A stretch of 10,121 bases of DNA from Paracoccaceae bacterium (GCA_030625695.1 DAOUQK010000110.1:1-10121); one strand, 5' to 3'; counted from the stretch's first letter, positions 1-6,635 are shown. A program made the numbers and translations. The notes: generated by a model from the sequence alone, not told the origin.

Positions 1-88
1 CGGGACTATACGGGATTTTATTCATGGACCCGTCCCTAAACCCACCCCAGGACCTACACGGGCCGATTAAAAACAGGCATTTTCTGAT

Positions 89-99
89 AAGGAAACATA
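89..99 (+). promoter_or_regulatory. Ribosome binding site and leader of the dehydrogenase gene
   Basis: An AAGGA motif at 89-93 lies 6 bases before the ATG at 100, a good Shine-Dalgarno site that fixes this start. Positions 1-88 hold no recognisable gene. I see no convincing sigma-70 promoter there, so transcription may come from upstream of the window. Confidence 0.6.
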
Positions 100-1455
100 A
101 TGGATTTGCAAAATAATCTTGCGCGAACGCTGATGGCGGCCCTGGTAGATCATAGCGCCACCGTGGGAGTGATCGGGCTGGGATATGTTGGCCTGCCACT
201 TGCGGTGACAATTGCGGCAAAGGGCTTTGCGGTGGTGGGGTTCGATACGGATACCTCCAAGATCGTGCAGCTGGAGCAGGGCACGAGCTATATCGAAGCA
301 GTGTCTCAGGAGGCGCTGAGCGGGGCAACTGGCCTTGGGCGGGTCTCGTGGAGCGATGATTTCGCGCTCCTTACGACTTGCAATGTCATTGTCATCTGTG
401 TGCCGACACCGCTGACACGCCACCGCGAACCTGACCTGTCTTTTGTCGAAGCTACCGGGCGGGTGATCGCCGAACACATGAAGCCAGGCACGCTTGTGGT
501 GCTGGAATCGACCACCTTCCCCGGCACCACCGACGAGGTTCTGACACCAATCCTGGCAGGGAAAGGAACGGGGCAGGGACTTGAACCTGATCGTGATTTC
601 TGGGTCGCCTTTAGCCCGGAACGCGAAGACCCTGGCAACAAGACTTACAACACCCATTCCATCCCCAAGATTGTTGGCGGTGATTCTGCGACTGCGGGTC
701 GTTTGGCAGAGGTCTTTTACGCCTCTGTGGTCGACAAGGTGGTTCCGGTTTCATCGACCCGAACGGCTGAAGCGGTGAAAATCACCGAGAATATTTTCCG
801 CTCGGTCAATATTGCGCTCGTGAACGAATTGAAGATGATCTACGACGCGATGGATATTGATGTCTGGGAGGTGATAGATGGTGCCGCCACCAAGCCTTTT
901 GGTTTCATGCCGTTTTATCCCGGGCCCGGTCTGGGTGGGCATTGCATCCCGATTGATCCGTTTTACTTGACCTGGAAGGCCCGGGAATACGGGCATTCGA
1001 CCCGCTTTATCGAACTGGCCGGCGAGATCAACGTGAACATGCCTGATTACGTGGTTGCGCGGTTGCGTGAGGCACTGGATCGTCATTGTGGCAAGGGACT
1101 TTCGAAATCAAAGATCCTGCTGGTGGGGGTCAGTTATAAAAAGAATGTGCCTGACATGCGCGAAAGCCCCTCGGTCAGGTTGATGGATATCATGCTTGGG
1201 CAGGGGGCTGCGGTTGATTTTCTCGATCCACATATCGAGGCCATTCCGCCTTTGCGTGAATATCCACATCTTAAGGATCGCAAGGCCGTAAAGCCGCAGG
1301 ATGTGGCGACCGGGGGTTATGACGCGGTGCTGATCTCGACCGATCACGACGCTGTGGATTATGGCGCGCTGGCAGAGCTTGGTATTCCGGTGATTGACAC
1401 GCGCAATGCTTTTGCTTCCCGGGGCCTGGCGATGGAAAATGTAACAAAGGCGTAA
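100..1455 (+). CDS. Nucleotide-sugar dehydrogenase (UDP-N-acetylglucosamine / UDP-glucose 6-dehydrogenase family)
   Basis: Cytoplasmic NAD-dependent enzyme that oxidises the C6 hydroxyl of a UDP-sugar twice to give a UDP-uronic acid for surface polysaccharide. The 451 residues fit the family. An N-terminal Rossmann domain carries GLGYVG at 26-31; FSPER lies at 171-175; the central helix has the conserved Lys227 and Asn231; the catalytic cysteine loop GGHCIPIDP puts Cys282 as nucleophile; the C-terminal UDP-binding domain has GVSYKKNVPDMRESP. The overall pattern, including DPG after SPER, is closer to the WbpA/TviB/WecC group acting on UDP-HexNAc than to plain UDP-glucose dehydrogenase, but the substrate cannot be fixed from sequence. 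It is followed after 3 bases by the next gene, so the two are almost certainly co-transcribed. The family assignment is secure; the exact substrate is inference. Confidence 0.93.
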   Translation: MDLQNNLARTLMAALVDHSATVGVIGLGYVGLPLAVTIAAKGFAVVGFDTDTSKIVQLEQGTSYIEAVSQEALSGATGLGRVSWSDDFALLTTCNVIVICVPTPLTRHREPDLSFVEATGRVIAEHMKPGTLVVLESTTFPGTTDEVLTPILAGKGTGQGLEPDRDFWVAFSPEREDPGNKTYNTHSIPKIVGGDSATAGRLAEVFYASVVDKVVPVSSTRTAEAVKITENIFRSVNIALVNELKMIYDAMDIDVWEVIDGAATKPFGFMPFYPGPGLGGHCIPIDPFYLTWKAREYGHSTRFIELAGEINVNMPDYVVARLREALDRHCGKGLSKSKILLVGVSYKKNVPDMRESPSVRLMDIMLGQGAAVDFLDPHIEAIPPLREYPHLKDRKAVKPQDVATGGYDAVLISTDHDAVDYGALAELGIPVIDTRNAFASRGLAMENVTKA

Positions 1456-1458
1456 ACC

Positions 1459-3129
1459 ATGAGTTGGCAATATGGGTTGGGGATACTGGCAGCGGGGTTG
1501 CTGATTTCTGATCTGGCTGTGGCCGAAGAACCGGCCACAATGCCCCCTGTTGCCGAAGCGCGCGGTGGGGTGGTGCAAATCACCCGGCAAAACACCCATG
1601 CCTTGCTGCCCGGCAACCGGCGTCTGGCGCGGGTTGTGTTCCCTAAGTCTGACATCCCGGTGCTGGTGCCTGTACTGGGTCCCCGCCTGAACCAGCCGGG
1701 TCATCAACTGTTGCGCCGCCTATATGCAGCGGGCAAGGCGGCGGGCAATGACGGGGACCTTTACGAAAACCGGGATCGAGCCCATTCGCGTCTGCCGCCA
1801 GAGGCGCATCCGCAGCTGACCCATGTTGTTTATGGTGACAGTTTTCAGGCCCGCAAGCTGGATTATGGCGGGGCGGTGCAGATGCTGTTCGATGCGCCGC
1901 TGATTGGCAATTCCTCGACAGCACTTACTGCCGGGCCATTCTGGCGTTCCATGCCGCGTATGATGCTGACGATGGACGATGGATCAGGGATCAGGACGGG
2001 GCCGCAGCGCCTTTATCAGAACTATGGGGCCGGGCAGATACACGTCTATCCGGAACATCGCGATCACGACCCTGAACAGGGCGATGTATTGCCCGCTAAC
2101 ACGCCATATTATCTGATCTCAAAAGGCTCATCAGGCTCTGATCAGGCGCATTTGCAGGCATTGGCAACAATCTTGGCAGCGTTTCGCCCCGATACCAAGG
2201 CGTTCCTGCACCAGACCGGCCTGATCTCCCCCACGGTACAGATGATCTATCGTCGGGCGCGGGTCGGGGTGCGCAGCCGGACGGCCTATCTCAGTGGTGC
2301 AGCGCACCCAACGGTGTTTGATGGGCGTGATATTGATCTTTTGCGTATGGTCGGGCTGGCCAATGCGATTGCCCCGGACGCGGTGCCGCCGATGGTCCGG
2401 TTGCAAGTGATCCGGGATCTGCGCGCGCGTGAAGGCGTGGATTATTTCGGCCAGGGGATAAGCGAGGTGCTGTTTGACACACCTGGCGTTATCGCCCGGG
2501 TCTGGCGGTCGCGCGTGGGGCAGCGCCGCATGGTTGTGTCGGCGGGTGCAACTCGTGATCCGAACGGGCGCAAGCTCCACTTCGACTGGGTCCTGCTGCA
2601 TGGCGACCCGACCCGCGTGGCAATCACTCCGCTAGATCCGGACGGGGCCCGCGCCCGGATTGATCTGACCTGGCAAGACCCACGTGCTGCCCCCGGCACG
2701 CCGGATATCGTCTCGTCGCGTATTGATATCGGGGTGTTTGCCAATAATGGTGTTCATGACAGCGCTCCGGCATTCATCTCGGTTTTGTTGCCGCGCCATG
2801 AAACGCGGCGTTACAAGACGGGTCCGGACGGGGGGCTGCGGGTCATCAGCATCGACCGGGCACGCGCCGACGGGGTTTATGGCGATCCGCTTATTTTCCC
2901 CGAGACGCCGTGGCGCGATCAATATCATTACAACGCCGCAGGTGAGATCACCGGTTGGACCCGGCTCAGATCAGGGCAAGGCGATACGGATGATGACTAT
3001 GATGCAGAAGGGCAGCGTATCCTGGTGCGTGACGCGCAAGGCATTCCGGCGCAACCCGCACCTGTGCGTTATCTGATTGAACAAAGTGCAAATAAACCGG
3101 CCCGGCTTCGCGAGGAACTGCTGGAGTAG
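1459..3129 (+). CDS. Large exported protein of unknown function, coupled to the sugar dehydrogenase
   Basis: A 556-residue protein with a classic signal peptide: hydrophobic core at about 6-21 and a probable cleavage after AVA at 20-22, so it should reach the periplasm or beyond. No catalytic family is recognised. The most distinctive block is at 195-229: YPEHRDHDP, then GDV, then NTPYYLISKGSSGSDQ, followed by a helical stretch to about 260. I have the impression that similar blocks occur in uncharacterised exported proteins of other bacteria, but this is unchecked. The C-terminal half (about 350-510) is rich in short beta-like segments and may hold Ig-like modules. The tail has an acidic run (GDTDDDYDAEG) and no membrane anchor or sorting signal. 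AAAGG at 1446-1450, 8 bases before the ATG, supports this start. The 3-base gap to the dehydrogenase gene implies one operon and hence a role in polysaccharide export, modification or attachment; that is inference from context. Confidence 0.85.
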   Translation: MSWQYGLGILAAGLLISDLAVAEEPATMPPVAEARGGVVQITRQNTHALLPGNRRLARVVFPKSDIPVLVPVLGPRLNQPGHQLLRRLYAAGKAAGNDGDLYENRDRAHSRLPPEAHPQLTHVVYGDSFQARKLDYGGAVQMLFDAPLIGNSSTALTAGPFWRSMPRMMLTMDDGSGIRTGPQRLYQNYGAGQIHVYPEHRDHDPEQGDVLPANTPYYLISKGSSGSDQAHLQALATILAAFRPDTKAFLHQTGLISPTVQMIYRRARVGVRSRTAYLSGAAHPTVFDGRDIDLLRMVGLANAIAPDAVPPMVRLQVIRDLRAREGVDYFGQGISEVLFDTPGVIARVWRSRVGQRRMVVSAGATRDPNGRKLHFDWVLLHGDPTRVAITPLDPDGARARIDLTWQDPRAAPGTPDIVSSRIDIGVFANNGVHDSAPAFISVLLPRHETRRYKTGPDGGLRVISIDRARADGVYGDPLIFPETPWRDQYHYNAAGEITGWTRLRSGQGDTDDDYDAEGQRILVRDAQGIPAQPAPVRYLIEQSANKPARLREELLE

Positions 3130-3137
3130 GGCTGTAA

Positions 3138-3176
3138 AACAAAAAAAGCGCCACTACTCGAAGGAAGCAACGCTTT
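3138..3176 (-). terminator. Rho-independent-like terminator between convergent genes
   Basis: On the minus strand AAAGCG (3176-3171) pairs with CGCTTT (3150-3145), and the inner part can pair further with one mismatch (CTTC against GTAG). The stem runs straight into a T run (3147-3141). It lies just past the stop of the minus-strand lectin gene, in the right place to end its transcript, and could also shield it from the opposing operon. Confidence 0.6.
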
Positions 3177-3200
3177 GAAAGGGGTACACCCAGATTCGTG

Positions 3201-3824
3201 TCAGGATTTCTTGCGACGCCGACCAAAGAATGCCATCATGCCCAATCCACCGGCAATCATTGGCAAAGAGGCCGGAAGTGGCACCGGAGAGATGCGCTGG
3301 CCGACATTATCATATTCGACAACATACGTGAAGATATCGCAATTTCGCTTGTTGTTACGGCAATCTTTCCATTTCCTGCCACGCCACCAGCCCGCCAGAT
3401 AGTCCTTGGTGGCAGCACCCCTGATGTTGGCTTTTTTGGACCATTTTGAATAACCAAAGGGTCCCTCCCCCGTGGCCCATTCCCAAGTTCCTTCCGTGGT
3501 GGTGTCCGCTCCGCCCAGCCAACTGCGGACAAATTTGCCACTGTGGGAAGGAGAGGACGCGGCGAATGCCGCGTTGAGCACATTCAGAAACTTCTGCTCG
3601 TCGCGGCTGGTAATCGTCGCCAGATACCCCGTTTGCCCAAGGTGGGTTGAGGATTGAGCCAATGAATCGGCGGCAGACCATTTGATCTTGCCACGGTCGG
3701 TCGAGACCAGTTCGTACCAGTGATTGTTGCCACCATCTGCGGTTGTCCACTGGACCGGGGCGGCGATTGCGGGAGCTGACAGCCCCAAGGCAAGAATGAC
3801 AGATACAAAAAAATACTTTTTCAT
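3201..3824 (-). CDS. C-type-lectin-like surface protein with VPLPA-CTERM sorting signal
   Basis: A 207-residue exported protein. Residues 1-21 form a signal peptide (MKKYFF start, cleavage near AIA/A). Residues about 30-172 look like a C-type lectin fold: YLATITS, WLGGAD at 102-107, EGTWEWATGEGPF, and a closing YVVEYD. The end is a textbook CTERM tripartite signal: VPLPA at 181-185, a hydrophobic helix at about 186-200, then GRRRKKS. Proteins with VPLPA-CTERM are known substrates for exosortase D-type enzymes, which cut and anchor them in bacteria making exopolysaccharide. The EPN/QPD sugar-calcium motif usual in lectins is not visible; that stretch is basic (KKANIRG, RGRKWKD) with two cysteines (155, 162), so sugar binding is uncertain. 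The open frame can begin at a GTG (3833), but ATG at 3824 has a weak GTGAG ahead and gives the better signal peptide. Confidence 0.88.
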   Translation of the reverse strand: MKKYFFVSVILALGLSAPAIAAPVQWTTADGGNNHWYELVSTDRGKIKWSAADSLAQSSTHLGQTGYLATITSRDEQKFLNVLNAAFAASSPSHSGKFVRSWLGGADTTTEGTWEWATGEGPFGYSKWSKKANIRGAATKDYLAGWWRGRKWKDCRNNKRNCDIFTYVVEYDNVGQRISPVPLPASLPMIAGGLGMMAFFGRRRKKS

Positions 3825-3847
3825 AGTACTCACTAATTACTGACTGT

Positions 3848-3866
3848 GTGAAATGAACAATTTCAC
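3848..3866. promoter_or_regulatory. Inverted repeat upstream of the lectin gene
   Basis: GTGAAAT, five bases, ATTTCAC: a perfect 7-base inverted repeat 24 bases before the lectin ATG. It may be an operator or a leader hairpin. A weak possible minus-strand promoter lies just beyond it: TTGCTT (3903-3898) and TAAGAT (3879-3874) with an 18-base spacer. That would put the repeat at about +8 to +27 of the transcript, a position where a repressor could block elongation. The repeat is certain; the function is inference. Confidence 0.45.
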
Positions 3867-4041
3867 TGCCGTCATCTTAACGCAAAAAATGGCCGTGAAG
3901 CAAGAAGCATTGTAAGTTTTTCATGGGTTTACGTGAGGGAAACAATACCAATAATCCACCAATATTGGTCGCGTATCGGGGTGTCTGAATGAGGTTCGGG
4001 CGGGGTGATGCGGATAGTGTTTCCGATTGCGCTTCAGATTG

Positions 4042-4072
4042 ATGTTCAACTAAATTATTTTTTGTTGAACAT
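4042..4072. promoter_or_regulatory. Operator-like palindrome over the promoter and leader of the nucleotidyltransferase gene
   Basis: ATGTTCAAC (4042-4050), a 13-base AT-rich spacer, then GTTGAACAT (4064-4072): a perfect 9-base inverted repeat ending one base before the GAGG ribosome binding site (4073-4076). A possible promoter, TTGCGC (4027-4032) and TAAATT (4051-4056) with 18 bases between, would place the -10 box inside the spacer. Either a repressor binding both arms or an RNA hairpin covering the ribosome site would control the gene. Positions 3880-4040 otherwise hold nothing I can name. Confidence 0.5.
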
Positions 4073-4083
4073 GAGGTTTGCCG

Positions 4084-5103
4084 ATGATTTCCAGACACTC
4101 TGCGACAGTCCATGCTGCATATCATGATTTGTTGCGCTCCTTAATGGACGAGGCAGTATCAGATATTCGTGGCACGCCAACCCGGGTGGACAGAAATGGT
4201 AAAATCTATTGGTACGACAGCTATCGGGTCGGCTCTGACGTGCGAAAAACCTATATCGGCGAAGACAGCCCAGAATTACGTAATCGGCTGGATCGGCTGA
4301 AATTACTTCGGGCTGAAACTGAGAAGCGCCGCAATCACCGCACGCGTCTGATCCGTATCTTGCGCGCTGAAGGCTTTCTGGGTGTTGATGCCGCGACTGG
4401 CAGCCTCATGTCTGCGCTGGCCGGAGCAGGAGTGTTCAGATTGGGCGGAACAATTGTCGGGGCGCACGCTTTTCGATTTTATGAGGGCCTTTTAGGCATT
4501 CGGTACCAGTTCGACGATATGGCACAAACCGGCGACATAGATATCGCCAGCTTTGAGCAGCTTTCACTGGCATTGGAGGATATAGTCGCCCCCCCATTGC
4601 AAGAAGTTCTCAGCGATTTTTCTTTTGCGCCGGTTCCCAGCATGGATAGAAACAAAGTTTGGCGGTGGCGACAAACACGCAATGATCTGATGGTCGAATT
4701 TTTGACGCCTTCGTTTCAAGAAGAGGAAGGTATTCGCCCATTGGTCGCTCTAGGTGTGGATGTTCAGTCTTTGCATCACCTTAACTATCTGATTGCTGAG
4801 CCAGTAAAGGTTGCGGTTACCTATCGAAGTGGTGTTCTGGTGCAGATACCGCGGCCCGAACGATATGCGATCCACAAATTGATAGTCGCAGACCGCAGGC
4901 GAGGAGGGGTTGATAGTCTCAAAGCTGAAAAGGATCGTCTGCAGGCAGCGTTTCTAATCGAGGTATTGGCGGAAGATAGGCCTGACGAACTTTTGGAAGC
5001 CTACCGGGATGCCCACCAAACGGGGCCGAAGTGTGCTGAGAGACTTGTATCAACCTTGAAGTTAATTCCGAAAACCCAGCAGGTATTGGATCGGCTTTCC
5101 TAA
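4084..5103 (+). CDS. GSU2403-type nucleotidyltransferase-fold protein (NTP_transf_8-like)
   Basis: A 339-residue soluble protein. Residues 1-95 are helical, with a short YWYDSYRVG segment and a basic stretch (LRAETEKRRNHRTRLIRIL). Residues about 105-155 show the nucleotidyltransferase core: GAGVFRLGGTIVGAHAF, then TGDIDIA with Asp151 and Asp153 as likely metal ligands; Glu205 in DLMVEFLTP may supply the third acid. PRPERYAIHKLIVADRR at about 256-272 is the usual following motif of such folds. I assign it by pattern to the GSU2403/NTP_transf_8 group, whose substrate is not established. Related folds include tRNA-, protein- and antibiotic-modifying enzymes and toxins such as AbiEii. No partner gene lies in the same operon. 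GAGG at 4073-4076 is 7 bases from ATG 4084, so I prefer that start over the TTG at 4078. Confidence 0.8.
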   Translation: MISRHSATVHAAYHDLLRSLMDEAVSDIRGTPTRVDRNGKIYWYDSYRVGSDVRKTYIGEDSPELRNRLDRLKLLRAETEKRRNHRTRLIRILRAEGFLGVDAATGSLMSALAGAGVFRLGGTIVGAHAFRFYEGLLGIRYQFDDMAQTGDIDIASFEQLSLALEDIVAPPLQEVLSDFSFAPVPSMDRNKVWRWRQTRNDLMVEFLTPSFQEEEGIRPLVALGVDVQSLHHLNYLIAEPVKVAVTYRSGVLVQIPRPERYAIHKLIVADRRRGGVDSLKAEKDRLQAAFLIEVLAEDRPDELLEAYRDAHQTGPKCAERLVSTLKLIPKTQQVLDRLS

Positions 5104-5123
5104 TCAGTGGGTTACGCTTGCAT

Positions 5124-5250
5124 TACAACCCTAATGCCCTGGTCAAATTCACCCTGAACCTATCTCTATTACGCTGATACCTGCGGGTCATCTCTGGCGA
5201 GGCGTGGCCGAGTTGCTTAAAATCTCTGCATAAATCTGGGTTCCCGCTGC
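5124..5250 (-). pseudogene. C-terminal remnant of a tyrosine recombinase (integrase)
   Basis: Read on the minus strand, the last part encodes KQLGHASPEMTRRYQRN, then RDRFRVNLTRALGL and a TAA stop at 5126-5124. LGHASPEMTRRY is the hallmark end of phage-type integrases, with the LGH box and the nucleophilic tyrosine a few residues on. Only about 40 residues are readable; upstream the sequence loses similarity and soon meets the IS5 remnant, so the catalytic arginines are absent and the gene is dead. It ends 20 bases from the stop of the convergent nucleotidyltransferase gene. It suggests that an integrating element once ended near here. Confidence 0.72.
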
Positions 5251-5295
5251 ATTCATGATGTTCTACAGTTCTGTCAGGTGGATTTGAGGGTTTTG

Positions 5296-5729
5296 ATGGA
5301 CATTTTCAGCTACGAGGCCGATCAGTGAATTGGCGATCAAAACGTGCTGCGCAAAGTGGATGCGCTGTTGGATTGGGTGGCGATATCAGTGCTCCTCAAG
5401 TGGAGATCGAAACGTTCTGGTCTTGGGCCGCAAGGCTATGATCCGATCATTTTGTTCAAGTGTCTGCTTCTGGGCCAGTGGCCCGGTCTGAGCGACCCGA
5501 AGCTCGAGGAAAGCCTACGGGTGCGGTTGGATTTCATGTTGTTTGCGGGGTTTGATCTACACGCTCTCGTACCGGATGAGACCACCCAATTGCTGATTTT
5601 GCAATGCGCTGGTGAAGGCCGAAGTTTACGACGATCTGCTGGCTGAGGTTTGCCACCAGATCGAAGGGCATGGCCTGAAGGTGAAGGAGGCGGAGGCCGC
5701 AATCATCGACGCCACATTGATCGAAAGCG
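5296..5729 (+). pseudogene. Broken IS5-family transposase, N-terminal part only
   Basis: Starting at ATG 5296 the frame reads MDIFSYEADQ, meets a TGA at 5326-5328, and goes on with NVLRKVDALLDW, then GPQGYDPIILFKCLLLGQW, LSDPKLEESLRVRLDFMLFAGF and VPDETT, the N-terminal (DUF772-like) region of IS5-group transposases. A one-base insertion near 5588 shifts the frame. Beyond it come a second TGA (5594-5596, where the family has Arg), then NALVKAEVYDDLLAEV, HGLKVKEAEAAIIDATLIES, which includes the first catalytic Asp of the DDE triad (DATLI). After about 5729 the sequence is no longer IS5, so the catalytic C-terminal half is gone. Two stops, a frameshift and a truncation make it non-functional. 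The left IS end should lie between about 5250 and 5295, but I cannot place its terminal repeat. Confidence 0.85.
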
Positions 5730-5951
5730 CTGGCCAATCAGTATTTCGGGCAGATCGAGGGTAACGTGCTGGATTCAATTCTTGGTAACGTCGGCACAGT
5801 GATCGCGTTTTGCACCAGCCCGATGGACGCTCCCTCCCCGACCAGACACTTTGCCGGAATGGAACCACGCGATCTCATCGCAATGCCAAACTACAGAATG
5901 CTGGTGCGCCTGATGGTCGATGGCGAAAGGACAAAGGCGTTTACCGCCTAG
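5727..5951 (+). pseudogene. C-terminal remnant of a HerA/TraD-like conjugation or type IV secretion ATPase
   Basis: In the frame after the IS5 remnant the sequence reads ALANQYFGQIEGNVLDSILG, then NVGTVIAF, PMDAPSPTRHFAG, MEPRDLIAMPNYRMLVRLMV, DGERTKAF, ending at a TAG (5949-5951). A block LDSILGNVGT..AFR followed by DL..LPNY...LRLM.DG is typical of the C-terminal part of HerA/VirD4/TraD-like DNA-pumping ATPases found with conjugative elements. The Walker motifs would lie well upstream and are absent. The expected Arg after AF is Cys. The coding match starts just where IS5 similarity stops, so a deletion seems to have joined the two. The assignment rests on recalled family pattern, not on a search. 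Confidence 0.62.
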
Positions 5952-5970
5952 GGTGTGTAGAGGGGGGGCG

Positions 5971-6057
5971 CACCATGTCCTGTATGAAGGCCGTGAAGAC
6001 CTTCGTGTCGCGGTTATGTGCAACCAGAACCGTGCAGCCAGCTTTACAAATTCTTGA
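5971..6057 (+). other. Possible 28-codon tail of an unidentified gene
   Basis: Between the ATPase remnant and the parD promoter one frame reads HHVLYEGREDLRVAVMCNQN, then RAASFTNS and a TGA at 6055-6057. The composition is protein-like, and the stretch lies among other gene fragments, so it may be the end of another truncated gene. I cannot name a family, and chance is possible over this length. Confidence 0.2.
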
Positions 6058-6071
6058 TGCACCAATAGTAT
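6043..6071 (+). promoter_or_regulatory. Likely sigma-70 promoter of the parDE operon
   Basis: TTTACA (6043-6048) and TAGTAT (6066-6071) are separated by 17 bases, matching 5 of 6 and 4 of 6 consensus positions. Transcription would start about 20 bases before the parD ATG, leaving room for the AAGGA site at 6086-6090. ParD proteins normally repress their own operon; the near-palindromic GACGTC just after the -10 box is a possible part of an operator. Confidence 0.5.
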
Positions 6072-6097
6072 GACGTCCATATCGAAAGGATTCCTTC

Positions 6098-6352
6098 ATG
6101 GCCACAGTCAGAAAAACCATCACCCTAAGCGACAGTCAGGATGCCTGGATCAAGTCACAGATTGCACAGGGGTCGTTCACCAATGATAGCGAGTATATCA
6201 GGGATCTTTTGCGCCGGGACCAATCTCAGGAAAATCACCTTGCCAAACTAAAACAGATGATCGCCGAAGGATTAGATGGCGGTGTGAGTGATAAGTCTCT
6301 GGACGATATTTGGAGCGCGGCCGAAGACCGCCACCGCACTGCCATTGGCTGA
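6098..6352 (+). CDS. parD: ParD-family antitoxin
   Basis: An 84-residue antitoxin that should bind and silence the ParE toxin encoded next to it and repress its own promoter. Residues 1-45 form a ribbon-helix-helix DNA-binding domain: RKTITLSDSQDAWIKSQI, then FTNDSEYIRDLLRR, the usual ParD pattern. The C-terminal half (about 50-84), with LKQMIAEGLDGG and SLDDIWSAAEDR, is the flexible toxin-binding arm typical of the CC2985 group. AAGGA at 6086-6090 lies 7 bases before the ATG. Its stop overlaps the likely start of the toxin. No damage is visible, although it sits among decayed mobile genes; such modules often survive in degraded islands because losing the antitoxin is harmful. The family call is strong. 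Confidence 0.9.
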   Translation: MATVRKTITLSDSQDAWIKSQIAQGSFTNDSEYIRDLLRRDQSQENHLAKLKQMIAEGLDGGVSDKSLDDIWSAAEDRHRTAIG

Positions 6353-6635
6353 ATTGCGACTCAGCCGACGCGCTGAAATTGATCTTGCAGAGATTGCCGA
6401 CTACACAATTGGTGAGTTTGGTATAACGCAAGCCCGGCAATACCGGGATAACTTTGAAGCCTGCTTTAGGTCGTTGGCAGACAATCCACTTCTTGGGCGT
6501 AGCGCAAACGAGTTGGCACCAGGATTGCGCCGAATTCGCCAGCAAGCCCATGTCATTTTCTACCTGCATAGTCAGGATCAAATTTTGATTGTCCGCGTAT
6601 TGCACCACAGCATGGATTTTGAACGGCATCTGTAA
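6345..6635 (+). CDS. parE: ParE-family toxin
   Basis: A 96-residue RelE/ParE-fold toxin; characterised ParE proteins poison DNA gyrase, whereas related RelE proteins cut mRNA on the ribosome. The sequence shows LRLSRRAEIDLAEIADYTI, then ARQYRDNFEACFRSLADNP, RSANELAPGLRRI and a C-terminal strand ILIVRVLHHSMDFERHL, the complete ParE layout. A conventional length needs the TTG at 6345, which overlaps the last codons and stop of parD (translational coupling). A GTG at 6288 in the same frame would add 19 residues that do not look like ParE. No strong ribosome site precedes the TTG, in line with coupling and low toxin output. The toxin looks intact. Confidence 0.87.
   Translation: MAELRLSRRAEIDLAEIADYTIGEFGITQARQYRDNFEACFRSLADNPLLGRSANELAPGLRRIRQQAHVIFYLHSQDQILIVRVLHHSMDFERHL

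Noticed and set aside
3257..3750. Overlapping open frames inside the lectin gene on both strands
   Set aside because: They lack family features, whereas the 3201-3824 frame has a signal peptide, fold motifs and sorting signal.
5199..5260. tRNA-Ser/Leu-like string (GGCGAGGCGTGGCCGAGTTG, later GGGTTCCCGC)
   Set aside because: No acceptor stem or cloverleaf forms, and the antisense strand encodes the conserved LGHASPEMTRRY motif of an integrase, which explains the sequence better.
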